64,000 nt of DNA. It comes from Candidatus Enterococcus murrayae (GTDB taxonomy: Bacteria > Bacillota > Bacilli > Lactobacillales > Enterococcaceae). Every line of letters begins with the position of its first letter. The stretch's first letter is position 1. The DNA is taken from assembly GCF_017315985.1 (NCBI RefSeq), contig NZ_JAFLVR010000011.1, positions 62,001 through 126,000 of the forward strand. Direction: 5' to 3'. Of this stretch, positions 1-8,088 are shown one piece after another. A model generated the notes under the pieces. The model saw only the letters and a list, made by a program, of their open reading frames with translations, was not told the origin of the DNA and did no database searches. Made by a program: the position numbers and the translations under genes.

Positions 1-1155
1 ACGATTCAGATCGATGCCGAAAGCCATGGCGATCCCATAATAGATTACGGCTGATTGAACAATCATCGGTGTTCCACGGAAAATCTCGATGTAAGCATTT
101 AACAGCCAACCAAACACTTTTTGCAGTCCGCGTTTTGCGCTATTGTCCGACTCAGGAATCGTTCGAAAGACGCCGACTAATAAGCCAATCAATGTACCGA
201 CAGTGGTACCCACGATTGCAAGCAGCAATGTCATACCTGTACCACGCAGAAACATCGAACCGTTTTGCTTCAAGATACGAACAAATACATTTTCTTTTTT
301 ACCTGAAGAGTTTTGTGTTTCATCTGTAGCTGGTTGATCTTTGATGGCTTGATCCATGACTTCAACCCGATCGTCTTGTGAAATGCCAGCTAGTATCTGA
401 TTGACTTGCGCCATTTCAGGATCTCCTTTGCGCATCCCAACAGAAACTTGAACATCTTCCGGATTAGTTTGGAAGCCGTCCGCTTTGTCGAATTCCACCA
501 TTTTCAAATCAGGGTTTACACTTTCTGCAGTCACACCCTCAGGTCGTTCGCTAACGTACCCATCGATTGTTCCAGATTCCAAAGCGACACGCATCGCCGG
601 GAAATTATCCATGGCTTCCTGTTTTTTTACGTCAGGGATTTGAGGAATGACATCATAATGGAAAGTACTTAACTGGGCAGTGATTTTTGCGCCAGCAAAA
701 TCTTTGATTGAAGTAGCCTTGGCGTAATCAGTATCTTTACGGGTGACGATGACTAATTGTGATTCGTAATAAGGGTCAGAAAAATCGACCTCTTTACGTC
801 GTTCAGCCGTCGGTGACATGCCGGCAATAATAGCGTCGATCTTGCCAGATTGTAGGGCAGGCAGTAAACCATCCCATTCAGTTTTAACAACAACCAATTT
901 CCGATTCATTTTATCGGCGATTTTTTTCGCCATCTGGACGTCGTAGCCGCCAGCATAAGCCTTGTCGCCTTGGATTCTTACTGCGCCGTTTCGGTCATCT
1001 TTTTGAGTCCAGTTGAAAGGAGCATAGCCCGCTTCCATACCAACACGTAATTCTCCTTCAGGTGTTTTTTCGTCTGCCCGAGTGACTAATGGGGCTCCTA
1101 GAAATGAAATAAATAATGCAATGAGTGCGATAACTGAAAATTTTCTTCTATTCAT
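1..1155 (-). CDS. Amino-acid ABC transporter, substrate-binding and permease domains fused (3' end off window)
   Basis: The 385 visible codons start at ATG 1155 behind a GGGAG ribosome binding site. Residues 1-26 look like a signal peptide ending VTRA. Residues about 30-265 form a periplasmic-binding-protein-like module of the polar amino-acid family, with motifs such as RVGMEAGYAPFNW and DAIIAGMSPT. From about residue 300 a hydrophobic membrane segment begins the permease domain, and EIFRGTPMIVQ is the conserved entry to the HisM/GlnP-type permease. The rest of the permease, and presumably an ATPase gene, lie left of the window. Such fused proteins import amino acids across the cytoplasmic membrane. 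The lysine riboswitch in the leader points to lysine as substrate; that is inference from regulation, not from the binding site. Confidence 0.93.
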   Translation of the reverse strand, partial: MNRRKFSVIALIALFISFLGAPLVTRADEKTPEGELRVGMEAGYAPFNWTQKDDRNGAVRIQGDKAYAGGYDVQMAKKIADKMNRKLVVVKTEWDGLLPALQSGKIDAIIAGMSPTAERRKEVDFSDPYYESQLVIVTRKDTDYAKATSIKDFAGAKITAQLSTFHYDVIPQIPDVKKQEAMDNFPAMRVALESGTIDGYVSERPEGVTAESVNPDLKMVEFDKADGFQTNPEDVQVSVGMRKGDPEMAQVNQILAGISQDDRVEVMDQAIKDQPATDETQNSSGKKENVFVRILKQNGSMFLRGTGMTLLLAIVGTTVGTLIGLLVGVFRTIPESDNSAKRGLQKVFGWLLNAYIEIFRGTPMIVQSAVIYYGIAMAFGIDLNR

Positions 1156-1220
1156 AATTTCTCCCTTTCTTGAAATCACGAGATTGGGTAGGGGATGTTT
1201 TTTTAAATCTACAACAAAAA

Positions 1221-1249
1221 AAGCCGCCGATTCGTATATAAGGCCGCTT
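1221..1249 (-). terminator. Intrinsic terminator of the lysine riboswitch
   Basis: On the minus strand an 8-bp stem with one G-G mismatch is followed directly by a run of T (plus-strand 1215-1222). It lies between the riboswitch aptamer and the transporter start codon, as expected for a transcription-terminating expression platform. Confidence 0.75.
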
Positions 1250-1282
1250 GCAGATAATAAGAAGATGATGTTCCCTCTCACA

Positions 1283-1484
1283 AAAACATAGCGCAACTTA
1301 GCATCACTGCTAAGACAGTCCGCAAGTTATTCGCTTGCGTCCCAACATACAAAATAAAGAGAATTCTGTACATTTCGGCGAAACTTCCTAGTCCTACTTC
1401 GACGTGTCTCTACACTCCATAGGGTTAATAAGGTTCGCGACCTCTACCTCATTGTCCTGAGGCATCTCGTATTCAGTTATTATG
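1283..1484 (-). promoter_or_regulatory. Lysine riboswitch (L-box)
   Basis: Read on the minus strand, the leader has the ordered conserved blocks of the lysine aptamer: a GGTAGAGGTCGCGAAC start, then TATGGAG, then TTTCGCCGAAAT, then GTTGGGACG, then a GACTGTCTTAGCAGTGATGCTAAG-like 3' stem in two parts. Order and spacing match the B. subtilis lysC leader as I remember it. Family knowledge says lysine binding favours termination. Here it would switch off the downstream fused amino-acid transporter when lysine is plentiful. Confidence 0.9.
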
Positions 1485-1490
1485 TTTCAC

Positions 1491-1519
1491 AGTCTAAAGC
1501 CTATAAATGAAAAAGTCAA
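1491..1519 (-). promoter_or_regulatory. Promoter of the lysine-riboswitch transcript
   Basis: Minus-strand TTGACT (1519-1514), 17-nt spacer, TAGACT (1496-1491). It places the transcript start at about 1484, exactly at the 5' edge of the aptamer. Confidence 0.75.
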
Positions 1520-1775
1520 TGGAAATCATTTGGAACGAACAAAAAAGACGATTGTTTTTTTATTTCGCGTAGATTTATTTGTTTAAATGGACAAAAAAGT
1601 TCGGTAAATAATTTTTCTTTTGGAAAAGAGCTTCTTTTCGTTTTTCCTAAATGTTTCAACTGAAAAAGTGAATGGCTAATAATACGATTAAGTATTATCA
1701 TCATCCGAAAAAAACTCTTCGTTACAATCGATTTGATTTTTGAAACGTAAATTGTACTGAAGTAAATATAGCTAG

Positions 1776-1807
1776 GGTCCCCTCAGTATAGTTAACTGGG
1801 GGAACTC
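1776..1807 (+). terminator. Terminator-like hairpin upstream of the sirtuin gene
   Basis: GTCCCC/CAGT arms pair with ACTG/GGGGAAC and are followed by a T-rich run. No plus-strand gene lies upstream in 1156-1775, so it may be a leader attenuator of the sirtuin operon or mark the end of an unseen short transcript. Apart from the lysine-riboswitch promoter at 1491-1519, the AT-rich stretch 1500-1775 shows nothing else I can support. Confidence 0.4.
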
Positions 1808-1858
1808 TTTTTATTTTCCCTTGCATTTATACTATACTGATTCTTGAGGTGACAAAAA

Positions 1859-2557
1859 ATGGAAATCACGATTGATCAAGCGGTAAAAATGATTCAGCAA
1901 AGTAAAAAAATAACCTTTTTAACAGGGGCAGGGGTCTCTACTCCCTCGGGGGTACCAGACTATCGTTCGTTACAAGGTATCTATCATGGAATTGAAGCGC
2001 CGGAATACTTACTGAGCAGCGAGTGTCTTGTTCGTGAACCAGAGAAATTTTATCAGTTTGTCAAACATTTATACCACGAGGAAGCTCAACCGAATAGTAT
2101 TCATCAAGCAATGGCGCAGATGGAAAAAAGAAAATATATCTGGGTGGTTTCGCAAAATATTGACGGTTTGCACACAGCAGCAGGAAGTCGTCAGCTAGTG
2201 GATTTTCACGGTTCTCTTTACGATTGCTATTGCCGCAAGTGTCAGCAATCCGTAGCATGGACAGATTATTTACAAAGCGATCGCCACAAAGTTTGCGGCG
2301 GACAAATTCGTCCAAATATTGTTTTGTATGGCGAGGGCTTTGAAAAAACAGTCATCCAGCAGGCGATTACGGCGGTAAGAAATGCGGAGCTTGTAGTTAT
2401 TGTCGGGACAAGCTTCCAAGTTCATCCATTTTGTGATTTAATTTATGAAAAACACGAAGATGCGAAAGTATTAGTAATCAACCAAACACCGATCCAATTA
2501 ACCAGTACGTATGATTTTGTACAGGCGGATGGAACGGTAGTTTTTGAAAAGGTGTAA
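1859..2557 (+). CDS. Sir2-family NAD-dependent protein deacylase
   Basis: The 232-aa sirtuin is preceded by GAGGTGA at good spacing. Visible family motifs are GAGVS at 23-27 with PDYRS at 33-37 (NAD binding), QNIDGLH at 99-105, and HG at 117-118, where H117 is the expected catalytic base. The zinc site reads C125-x2-C128 and then H143-x2-C146 ahead of GG-x-IRP, so the usual third cysteine appears to be histidine. Sirtuins remove acyl groups from lysines, consuming NAD and releasing nicotinamide. It leads an operon with an acetyltransferase fusion and a NiaR-type NAD-biosynthesis repressor, which fits a link to NAD metabolism (inference). Confidence 0.93.
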   Translation: MEITIDQAVKMIQQSKKITFLTGAGVSTPSGVPDYRSLQGIYHGIEAPEYLLSSECLVREPEKFYQFVKHLYHEEAQPNSIHQAMAQMEKRKYIWVVSQNIDGLHTAAGSRQLVDFHGSLYDCYCRKCQQSVAWTDYLQSDRHKVCGGQIRPNIVLYGEGFEKTVIQQAITAVRNAELVVIVGTSFQVHPFCDLIYEKHEDAKVLVINQTPIQLTSTYDFVQADGTVVFEKV

Positions 2558-2615
2558 AGATGGCAGCTGATGAAAATCAAAAGAATCTATTTATTTTAAA
2601 CTAGGGGGAAAAGGT

Positions 2616-3449
2616 GTGGAGTTGACTGAAAAAGAAAAAATGATTGCTGGCAAATTATATTTTACAGGAGATCCTGAATTGGTAGCAGATCGCAAAGATG
2701 CGCGTGTAAAATTACGAGCAATCAATCAAGAATCGGATAAGAAAAAAAGAGAAGTAATTGTAAAGGAAGCATTTGGCGGAACTAAAAACCGTGTATACGT
2801 GGAGCCGACAATTTCTTTTGATTATGGCTATAACATTTTTGTAGGAGAAAACTTCTACTGTAATTTTCACAATGTCTTTTTAGATATCTGTCCGATTACT
2901 ATCGGAGATAATTGCTTATTTGGACCGAGTGTTCAACTATACACGGCGAGTCATCCATTAGAGCCAGGCAAACGCAATAGTGGACAAGAATTGGGCAAAC
3001 CAATTACCATTGGCAATAATGTTTGGATCGGCGGTTCATCGGTTGTGGTTCCTGGTGTAACTCTGGGTGATAATGTTGTTGTGGCGGCTGGATCGGTAGT
3101 GACAAAATCGTTTCCGGCTAATGTCGTGGTCGGCGGAAATCCCGCACGGATCATTAAGACGATTGAGGACGAGAATGAAAAGGATAAGCTCACTCAAGCA
3201 CGGGAAAAAATTGATACAATCGACCAAGAAATCGTTGCACTATTAGAAAAACGCATGGCAGCAGTGAATGAAGTGACTGCCTACAAAGCACAAACGAAGA
3301 AAGCTGTTTTGGATACTAGCCGTGAAGAGCATGTTTTGGAGAATGTCGCGAATTTAGTGAAAGACGAAAATTATCGCGAAACAATTGTAGAGACATTCAA
3401 AGATATTATGAAACAGTCACGGAACTATCAAGAAGGGCGGTTGAAATAA
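2616..3449 (+). CDS. Maltose/galactoside O-acetyltransferase-like protein fused to chorismate mutase
   Basis: The 277-aa protein starts at GTG 2616 after TAGGGGGAA. Residues 1-185 form a sugar O-acetyltransferase: an N-terminal Maa-type cap, then left-handed beta-helix hexapeptide repeats with H113 in YTASHPLEP as likely catalytic base. Residues 190-277 form an AroQ-type chorismate mutase helix bundle. By alignment from memory to E. coli chorismate mutase it keeps R197, R213, K224, D233, R236, E237, S268 and Q272, so the mutase domain looks intact. The acetyltransferase would use acetyl-CoA on a small sugar or similar acceptor; the mutase makes prephenate for Phe/Tyr synthesis. How the two activities relate is not obvious. 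The next gene begins 2 nt after the stop codon. Confidence 0.88.
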   Translation: MELTEKEKMIAGKLYFTGDPELVADRKDARVKLRAINQESDKKKREVIVKEAFGGTKNRVYVEPTISFDYGYNIFVGENFYCNFHNVFLDICPITIGDNCLFGPSVQLYTASHPLEPGKRNSGQELGKPITIGNNVWIGGSSVVVPGVTLGDNVVVAAGSVVTKSFPANVVVGGNPARIIKTIEDENEKDKLTQAREKIDTIDQEIVALLEKRMAAVNEVTAYKAQTKKAVLDTSREEHVLENVANLVKDENYRETIVETFKDIMKQSRNYQEGRLK

Positions 3450-3451
3450 TT

Positions 3452-3967
3452 ATGATCGATGGTGAAAGACGCAAAGCTGAGATTCTCGCAGCACTGCAGC
3501 AGGCGGAAAAACCCATCAGCGCGACAAGCTTTGCTAAAGAATTTGGCGTGAGTCGTCAGATTGTGGTTGGTGATGTCGCTTTATTACGAGCAGCAGGTGA
3601 GGATATCATCGCAACTGCGCGCGGATATTTACTGGAGCGTGAGTCAGAGAAATTATTTAGTAAAATTGCCGTACAGCATGCACCTGAACAAACGGAAGAA
3701 GAACTTCGTACGATTATTGAACATGGCGGTGAGGTCGTTGATGTAATAGTGGAGCATCCCTTATATGGGGAATTAGTCGGCGGACTGCATTTGGCGACTG
3801 AACAAGATGTTGATCGATTTATTAAAGAAGCCAATGGATCGCGGGTGACGCTCTTATCTGAGTTGACAGGCGGCATTCATCTTCACACGATCGCATATGA
3901 GACATTGGATGATTTATTAGAAATCAAACACGCTCTTTCAGAAAAAGGTATATTATATGAAGAATAA
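3452..3967 (+). CDS. niaR: NiaR-type transcriptional repressor (HTH plus 3H domain)
   Basis: A 171-aa regulator starting 2 nt after the preceding stop codon. Residues 1-60 are a winged-helix HTH_11-type DNA-binding domain. Residues about 70-171 are a 3H domain named for conserved histidines: H76, E84, H143 and H145 occupy the positions expected for its metal ligands. Characterised members repress niacin uptake and NAD synthesis genes when nicotinic acid is present. Its place downstream of a sirtuin suggests shared control of NAD supply and use; whether it regulates its own operon cannot be read here. Confidence 0.88.
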   Translation: MIDGERRKAEILAALQQAEKPISATSFAKEFGVSRQIVVGDVALLRAAGEDIIATARGYLLERESEKLFSKIAVQHAPEQTEEELRTIIEHGGEVVDVIVEHPLYGELVGGLHLATEQDVDRFIKEANGSRVTLLSELTGGIHLHTIAYETLDDLLEIKHALSEKGILYEE

Positions 3968-4030
3968 ACGCTAAACTAAAAAAGAAAAACACACGAAAGA
4001 ACTAACTTCTTATTAAAAGCAGCATAAAAA

Positions 4031-4093
4031 AATAAAAGCCGAACAATCCTATTTCTATCGATTCCGATAGTACATGGTCGTTCGGCTTTTATT
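4031..4093. terminator. Bidirectional terminator between niaR and def
   Basis: AATAAAAGCCGAAC (4031-4044) pairs with GTTCGGCTTTTATT (4080-4093), giving A and T runs on both sides. It serves the convergent niaR and def genes. Confidence 0.85.
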
Positions 4094-4121
4094 AAGTATT
4101 TTTTAGATCAATCACTTTAAT

Positions 4122-4685
4122 CTACTCAATGACTAACACGCCATCTTTCAAATGCAAGGGGTTCTTTTCATCAATATGATCATAGAACATAATGCCGTTG
4201 ATATGATCAATCTCATGTTGTACGACGATTGCGTTATAATTTTTCAACCGAATCTTATGTTTTTCGCCTTCCGAGTCAAAATAAGAAACAGTGATGCGCG
4301 CAGCACGAACCACGTAGCCTGGTACTTCGCGATCGACTGACAGACAGCCTTCGCCTTCACCTAAACAAGCTTCTTGAACTGAGTGGCTCAAAATTTTCGG
4401 ATTATACATGACGGTACTGATGCCGTTCTCCGGTTTTTCTGGGTCAACGCTAGGAACGTGAACCGCGATAATCCGTTTTGAGATATCTAATTGGGGAGCC
4501 GCTAAACCAACTCCGCCTCGTAGATTTAATTCTTCTGCCTTCACAGGGTCTTGACTATTTTTAAGAAACTGCAACATTTCTTTGCCAAGCTCCACATCTT
4601 CAGCAGTTGGAGGAATCGGGACTTCTTTGGCGACAGCTCGCAAAGTCGGATGGCCTTCCCGAATAATATCATCCATTGTGATCAT
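4122..4685 (-). CDS. def: Peptide deformylase
   Basis: A 187-aa type 2 deformylase that removes the N-formyl group from new proteins. All three motifs are present: GVGLAAPQ at 58-65, EGCLS at 112-116 (C114 is a metal ligand) and QHEIDH at 156-161 (H157 and H161 metal ligands, E158 catalytic). A longer reading from a TTG at 4703 is possible, but ATG 4685 has GGAGA at normal spacing and gives the usual N-terminus [11 protein letters not shown]. It is monocistronic, convergent with niaR. Confidence 0.96.
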   Translation of the reverse strand: MITMDDIIREGHPTLRAVAKEVPIPPTAEDVELGKEMLQFLKNSQDPVKAEELNLRGGVGLAAPQLDISKRIIAVHVPSVDPEKPENGISTVMYNPKILSHSVQEACLGEGEGCLSVDREVPGYVVRAARITVSYFDSEGEKHKIRLKNYNAIVVQHEIDHINGIMFYDHIDEKNPLHLKDGVLVIE

Positions 4686-4828
4686 TAAAAAATCTCCTCT
4701 CAAGACTTTAATTTCATCACGTTAGTTTAACACAAAAAGTAAGTAAGGTAAAAAAACTGTTTTTAATAAAGCTGTTCTTTAAAAAAATTGTAATGATTCT
4801 AAAAGAGTAGTTTAAATTGCTGTACAGC

Positions 4829-4857
4829 TTGATTTTTTGGAGTAAATCAAGTAAAGT
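4829..4857 (+). promoter_or_regulatory. Promoter of rpsO
   Basis: TTGATT, 17-nt spacer, TAAAGT; predicted start near 4864, just before the structured rpsO leader. Confidence 0.55.
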
Positions 4858-4863
4858 GTTAGA

Positions 4864-4952
4864 GTGTGCAAAGCGCACCACCTATCACTTGGTTGGGCGA
4901 TTCACCAACGCTCTACTCAGTCATAGGAAGAAAAAAGGAAGAGGTGAAAACC
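4864..4952 (+). promoter_or_regulatory. Structured rpsO leader, possible S15 autoregulatory site
   Basis: The 89-nt leader has CCTAT (4881-4885) pairing with ATAGG (4923-4927), enclosing an inner GTTGG/CCAAC hairpin. S15 is known to control its own mRNA through leader structures in several bacteria, including Firmicutes. Assignment here rests on position and folding potential only. Confidence 0.45.
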
Positions 4953-5222
4953 ATGGCATTATCAAAAGAACGTAAAAACGAAATCATCAATGAATTTGCT
5001 CGCCATGAAGGAGATACTGGTTCTCCAGAAGTACAAATCGCTGTATTGACGGAAGAAATCAATCAACTAAATGAGCATGCACGTGTCCACAAAAAAGACC
5101 ACCATTCATATCGCGGTCTAATGAAAAAAGTTGGTCATCGTCGTAACTTGCTAGCTTACTTACGTAAGAACGAAGTACAACGTTACCGTGAATTAATCCA
5201 ACGTCTAGGACTACGTCGTTAA
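4953..5222 (+). CDS. rpsO: 30S ribosomal protein S15
   Basis: The 89-aa S15 binds the central domain of 16S rRNA early in small-subunit assembly. The [10 protein letters not shown] and [21 protein letters not shown] regions are typical. An upstream in-frame ATG at 4866 exists, but ATG 4953 follows GGAAGAGGTG and gives the standard N-terminus MALSKERK. It is followed by its own terminator and then pnp, the conserved rpsO-pnp gene order. Confidence 0.97.
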   Translation: MALSKERKNEIINEFARHEGDTGSPEVQIAVLTEEINQLNEHARVHKKDHHSYRGLMKKVGHRRNLLAYLRKNEVQRYRELIQRLGLRR

Positions 5223-5237
5223 TTCGTACTACTATTG

Positions 5238-5268
5238 AAGTGAGGTTCCTAGGAATCTCACTTTTTTT
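5238..5268 (+). terminator. rpsO terminator
   Basis: An AAGTGAG...CTCACTT stem with a palindromic TTCCTAGGAA core, followed by seven T. The -35 element of the next promoter overlaps its T run. Confidence 0.88.
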
Positions 5269-5295
5269 GACAGTTGCGTTTTTTCCAGTTTTAGT
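5267..5295 (+). promoter_or_regulatory. Promoter of pnp
   Basis: TTGACA (5267-5272), 17-nt spacer, TTTAGT (5290-5295). It follows the rpsO terminator directly and predicts a pnp 5' UTR of about 270 nt. A TAGTTGGT/ACCAACTA stem (5292-5322) lies at its 5' end. Confidence 0.6.
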
Positions 5296-5462
5296 TGGTG
5301 AAAAAGAAATTATTACCAACTATAGATCAAGCAGTTTAGCGCAATGTTATGCGTACGAGAACAAAAGAATTTTACGCCAGTAACATTCATTCATTATTAA
5401 CGAGCTGGCTGCTGAGGTTTCAAATAGTAATTATCTGAGCTCAACTCAGAAAAAATAAAATC

Positions 5463-5557
5463 CCTTTGATTGGCGTGTTGTCACTCTACTAACCAAATGC
5501 AAGAAGCGAAGGATTTCGCTGTTTCCATTTGTTTAGTAGCGTCGCACTGGTCAAAGG
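5463..5557 (+). promoter_or_regulatory. Long hairpin in the pnp leader
   Basis: Three collinear paired segments are visible: CCTTTGA (5463-5469) with TCAAAGG (5551-5557); CTACTAACCAAATG (5486-5499) with CATTTGTTTAGTAG (5526-5539), one mismatch; and AGCGAA (5505-5510) with TTCGCT (5515-5520) around a GGAT loop. The hairpin ends 14 nt before the start codon. In E. coli a pnp leader stem is cut by RNase III and PNPase then represses its own mRNA. A similar role here is inference. Confidence 0.75.
5501..5518 (+). repeat. 18-nt repeat, copy in the pnp leader
   Basis: AAGAAGCGAAGGATTTCG lies at the tip of the long leader hairpin and recurs exactly at 5714-5731 inside pnp. Confidence 0.9.
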
Positions 5558-5571
5558 AAAAAGGAGAAATT

Positions 5572-7695
5572 ATGTCAGAAAAACAAGTTTTTAAAACCAC
5601 TTGGGGCGGGCGCCCTCTGCAAGTTGAAATTGGTCAGCTTGCTAAACAAGCCAATGGTGCAGTATTAGTTCGTTACGGTGATACCGTTGTATTAAGTGCA
5701 GCAGTTGCTTCAAAAGAAGCGAAGGATTTCGACTTTTTCCCATTAACGATTAATTATGAAGAAAAAATGTATGCGGTTGGGAAAATTCCTGGCGGCTTCA
5801 TCAAACGTGAAGGACGTCCAAGTACGGAAGCGACTTTAACTGCCCGTTTAATCGACCGTCCGATTCGTCCAATGTTCGCGGATGGGTTCCGTAACGAAGT
5901 CCAAGTAACGAACTTCGTAATGAGTGTTGAACAAGATTGCACACCAGCAATGGCTGCGATGTTTGGTTCTTCATTGGCGTTAGCCATTTCAGATATTCCA
6001 TTCGAAGGCCCGATCGCTGGTGTTGATGTTGGTCGAGTGAATGGCGAATATGTACTGAATCCAACGGAAGAACAACATGCGGAGTCAGATATCGACTTAA
6101 CAGTGGCTGGAACAAAACAAGCCATCAACATGGTAGAATCTGGTGCTAAAGAAGTTTCTGAAGAAGATATGCTAGGAGCATTATTATTTGGTTTTGACGC
6201 AATCAAAGAATTAGTTGCTTTCCAAGAAGAAATCGTTGCCGCTGTCGGCAAAGAAAAAATGGAAATCAAATTATTACAAGTTGATCCTGAGTTGAAGAAA
6301 GAAATCTTTGATGGCTATTATCAAACAATGAAAACAGCCGTAATGACCATGGATAAATTGGCTCGTGAAGACGAGATCGAAAAAGTTAAAGAAACCGTCA
6401 AAGAAGTGTACGCAGAGAAATTTGCGGATCATGAAGAAGAAGCGCAATTAACTAAAGAAGTGAAACAAATCGCCGAAGATCTTGAGAAAGATGTGGTTCG
6501 CGAATTGATCACGATCGATAAGATTCGTCCGGATGGCCGTAAATTGGATGAAATCCGTCCATTAGCCGCTGAAACTGGGTTATTGCCTCGTGTTCACGGA
6601 TCAGGTCTGTTCACTCGTGGACAAACCCAAGCGTTATCTGCTTGTACCTTGGCACCATTAGGTGAACACCAAATCATTGATGGTCTTGGAACAGTTGAGA
6701 GCAAACGATTCATCCATCATTATAACTTCCCACAATTCTCTGTTGGTTCAACGGGACGTGCAGGTTCTCCTGGTCGTCGTGAAATCGGACATGGAGCGTT
6801 GGGTGAACGTGCCTTAGCGCAAATTATTCCAAGTGAAGAAGATTTCCCTTACACAATCCGTTTAGTAGCGGAAGTATTGGAATCAAACGGTTCTTCTTCT
6901 CAAGCAAGTATCTGTGCCGGAACCTTGGCATTGATGGATGCTGGTGTGCCAATCAAAGCACCAGTTGCTGGGATCGCAATGGGACTTGTCTCTGATGGGG
7001 AAAACTATACGATCTTAACCGATATTCAAGGTCTAGAAGATCACCTTGGCGATATGGACTTTAAAGTTGCTGGTACAAAAGATGGTATCACAGCTCTACA
7101 AATGGATATCAAAATCCAAGGAATCACAGAACAAATCTTGACTGAAGCATTAACACAAGCAAAACAAGCCCGTTTGGAAATTCTTGAAGTATTGACAGAT
7201 ACGTTGGCTACACCGCGTGAAGAATTAAGCCCATATGCACCGAAGATTGAAATGATCCAAATCGATCCAGATAAGATCAAAACAGTTATCGGTAAAGGCG
7301 GCGACACTATTAACGGGATCATTGATGAAACCGGCGTGAAGATCGATATTGATCAAGAAGGGAACGTCAGCATTGCTTCTTCAGATGCAGACATGATCAA
7401 GAAAGCAATCAAGATCATTGAAGAATTAACGAAAGAAGTTAAAGTCGGTGAAGTTTATTTAGGTAAAGTCGTTCGTATTGAGAAATTCGGCGCTTTCGTA
7501 AACTTAATCAAAGGCAAAGACGCTTTGGTTCACATTTCTCAGCTTGCGAATGAACGTGTGAATAAAGTGGAGGATGTCGTAAAATTAGGCGATGAAGTAC
7601 TCGTTAAAGTTACAGAGATCGATCGTCAAGGTCGTGTAAATGCTTCTCGCAAAGCCTTGTTGAAGGAAGAAGAAAGTAAAAAAGAAGAAAAATAG
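5572..7695 (+). CDS. pnp: Polyribonucleotide nucleotidyltransferase (PNPase)
   Basis: A 707-aa phosphorolytic 3'-to-5' exoribonuclease that degrades mRNA and can add tails. Two RNase PH domains flank a helical region. A KH domain lies near residue 564 ([15 protein letters not shown]) and an S1 domain near 625 ([19 protein letters not shown]). Length is normal. The reading frame is open upstream to 5470, but ATG 5572 has AAAGGAGAA and gives the usual N-terminus. The long hairpin directly upstream suggests post-transcriptional control. Confidence 0.97.
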   Translation: MSEKQVFKTTWGGRPLQVEIGQLAKQANGAVLVRYGDTVVLSAAVASKEAKDFDFFPLTINYEEKMYAVGKIPGGFIKREGRPSTEATLTARLIDRPIRPMFADGFRNEVQVTNFVMSVEQDCTPAMAAMFGSSLALAISDIPFEGPIAGVDVGRVNGEYVLNPTEEQHAESDIDLTVAGTKQAINMVESGAKEVSEEDMLGALLFGFDAIKELVAFQEEIVAAVGKEKMEIKLLQVDPELKKEIFDGYYQTMKTAVMTMDKLAREDEIEKVKETVKEVYAEKFADHEEEAQLTKEVKQIAEDLEKDVVRELITIDKIRPDGRKLDEIRPLAAETGLLPRVHGSGLFTRGQTQALSACTLAPLGEHQIIDGLGTVESKRFIHHYNFPQFSVGSTGRAGSPGRREIGHGALGERALAQIIPSEEDFPYTIRLVAEVLESNGSSSQASICAGTLALMDAGVPIKAPVAGIAMGLVSDGENYTILTDIQGLEDHLGDMDFKVAGTKDGITALQMDIKIQGITEQILTEALTQAKQARLEILEVLTDTLATPREELSPYAPKIEMIQIDPDKIKTVIGKGGDTINGIIDETGVKIDIDQEGNVSIASSDADMIKKAIKIIEELTKEVKVGEVYLGKVVRIEKFGAFVNLIKGKDALVHISQLANERVNKVEDVVKLGDEVLVKVTEIDRQGRVNASRKALLKEEESKKEEK
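5714..5731 (+). repeat. 18-nt repeat, copy inside pnp
   Basis: Exact match to 5501-5518. It encodes KEAKDF of PNPase and can form a small CGAA/TTCG hairpin with GGA in the loop, like the leader copy. Confidence 0.9.
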
Positions 7696-7716
7696 TTTCT
7701 AATTTGAGGTTATTCT

Positions 7717-7745
7717 TTGACAATCCTCTCTGGAAACTGGATAAT
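7717..7745 (+). promoter_or_regulatory. Promoter of the kup riboswitch transcript
   Basis: TTGACA (7717-7722), 17-nt spacer, GATAAT (7740-7745). The predicted start, about 7752, sits at the 5' edge of the riboswitch. Confidence 0.78.
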
Positions 7746-7753
7746 ACGGTTAA

Positions 7754-7850
7754 GTTTTAGGGGAGTAGCGACATAGAGCCTGGCTCTATGCTTTTAGATC
7801 AACAACTAGTGCATAGCACTGGTCTAAGAGATAATTTGCAAGACCTAAAC
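7754..7850 (+). promoter_or_regulatory. yybP-ykoY (manganese) riboswitch
   Basis: Hallmarks are in the right order: TTTAGG opening the P1 stem and running into GGGGAGTAGCGA; a CATAGAGCC/GGCTCTATG hairpin; a CAACA stretch inside a second arm (TTAGA...TCTAA, AGTGC...GCACT); then GCAAGACCTAAA, whose CCTAAA closes P1. The family senses Mn2+ and usually controls manganese exporters such as MntP, P-type ATPases or TerC-like proteins. Mn binding should stabilise P1 and so block the terminator that uses the same 3' strand. Confidence 0.88.
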
Positions 7851-7881
7851 AATAGTGAGAGCTGTTGTTTAGGTCTTTTTT
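7840..7881 (+). terminator. Riboswitch terminator
   Basis: A perfect 13-bp stem, AAGACCTAAACAA with TTGTTTAGGTCTT, followed by T. Its 5' arm is the P1 3' strand of the aptamer, so terminator and aptamer exclude each other: an ON switch. No ORF or recognised element was seen in the following 7882-8088. Confidence 0.9.
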
Positions 7882-8088
7882 GCGAGTTTCTATATGTTTT
7901 AGCGTTGTTAGGAAAGTGACTTTGTTTACACTAGACGAACTGTCAGTTTCATTTTTCACATAACATAAAATGCAATCATAAAAACAGATGAAAAACGTGC
8001 TTATAAGAGAAAATGACTGCAACGAGCCTAAAGCTTAATATAAAGAATCAATACCGCTTCAGCATTGGCTGTAATAGGAGTGTGCAAA

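Noticed and set aside
1283-1484. T-box leader for the amino-acid transporter
   Set aside because: No T-box sequence or specifier arrangement was found, whereas the ordered lysine-riboswitch blocks are clear.
1516-1704. 62-codon minus-strand ORF upstream of the lysine riboswitch
   Set aside because: AT-rich, overlaps the riboswitch promoter and shows no family resemblance.
5501-5520. CsrA-type binding hairpin (GGA in loop) in the pnp leader
   Set aside because: CsrA is not expected in enterococci; the GGA loop alone is weak evidence.
7786-8022. 78-codon ORF on the minus strand
   Set aside because: It runs through the riboswitch and terminator, has no convincing ribosome binding site and no recognisable product.
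7882-8088. c-di-AMP (ydaO) riboswitch, expected for kup genes
   Set aside because: The conserved blocks of that family are not visible here, and the upstream element fits yybP-ykoY instead.
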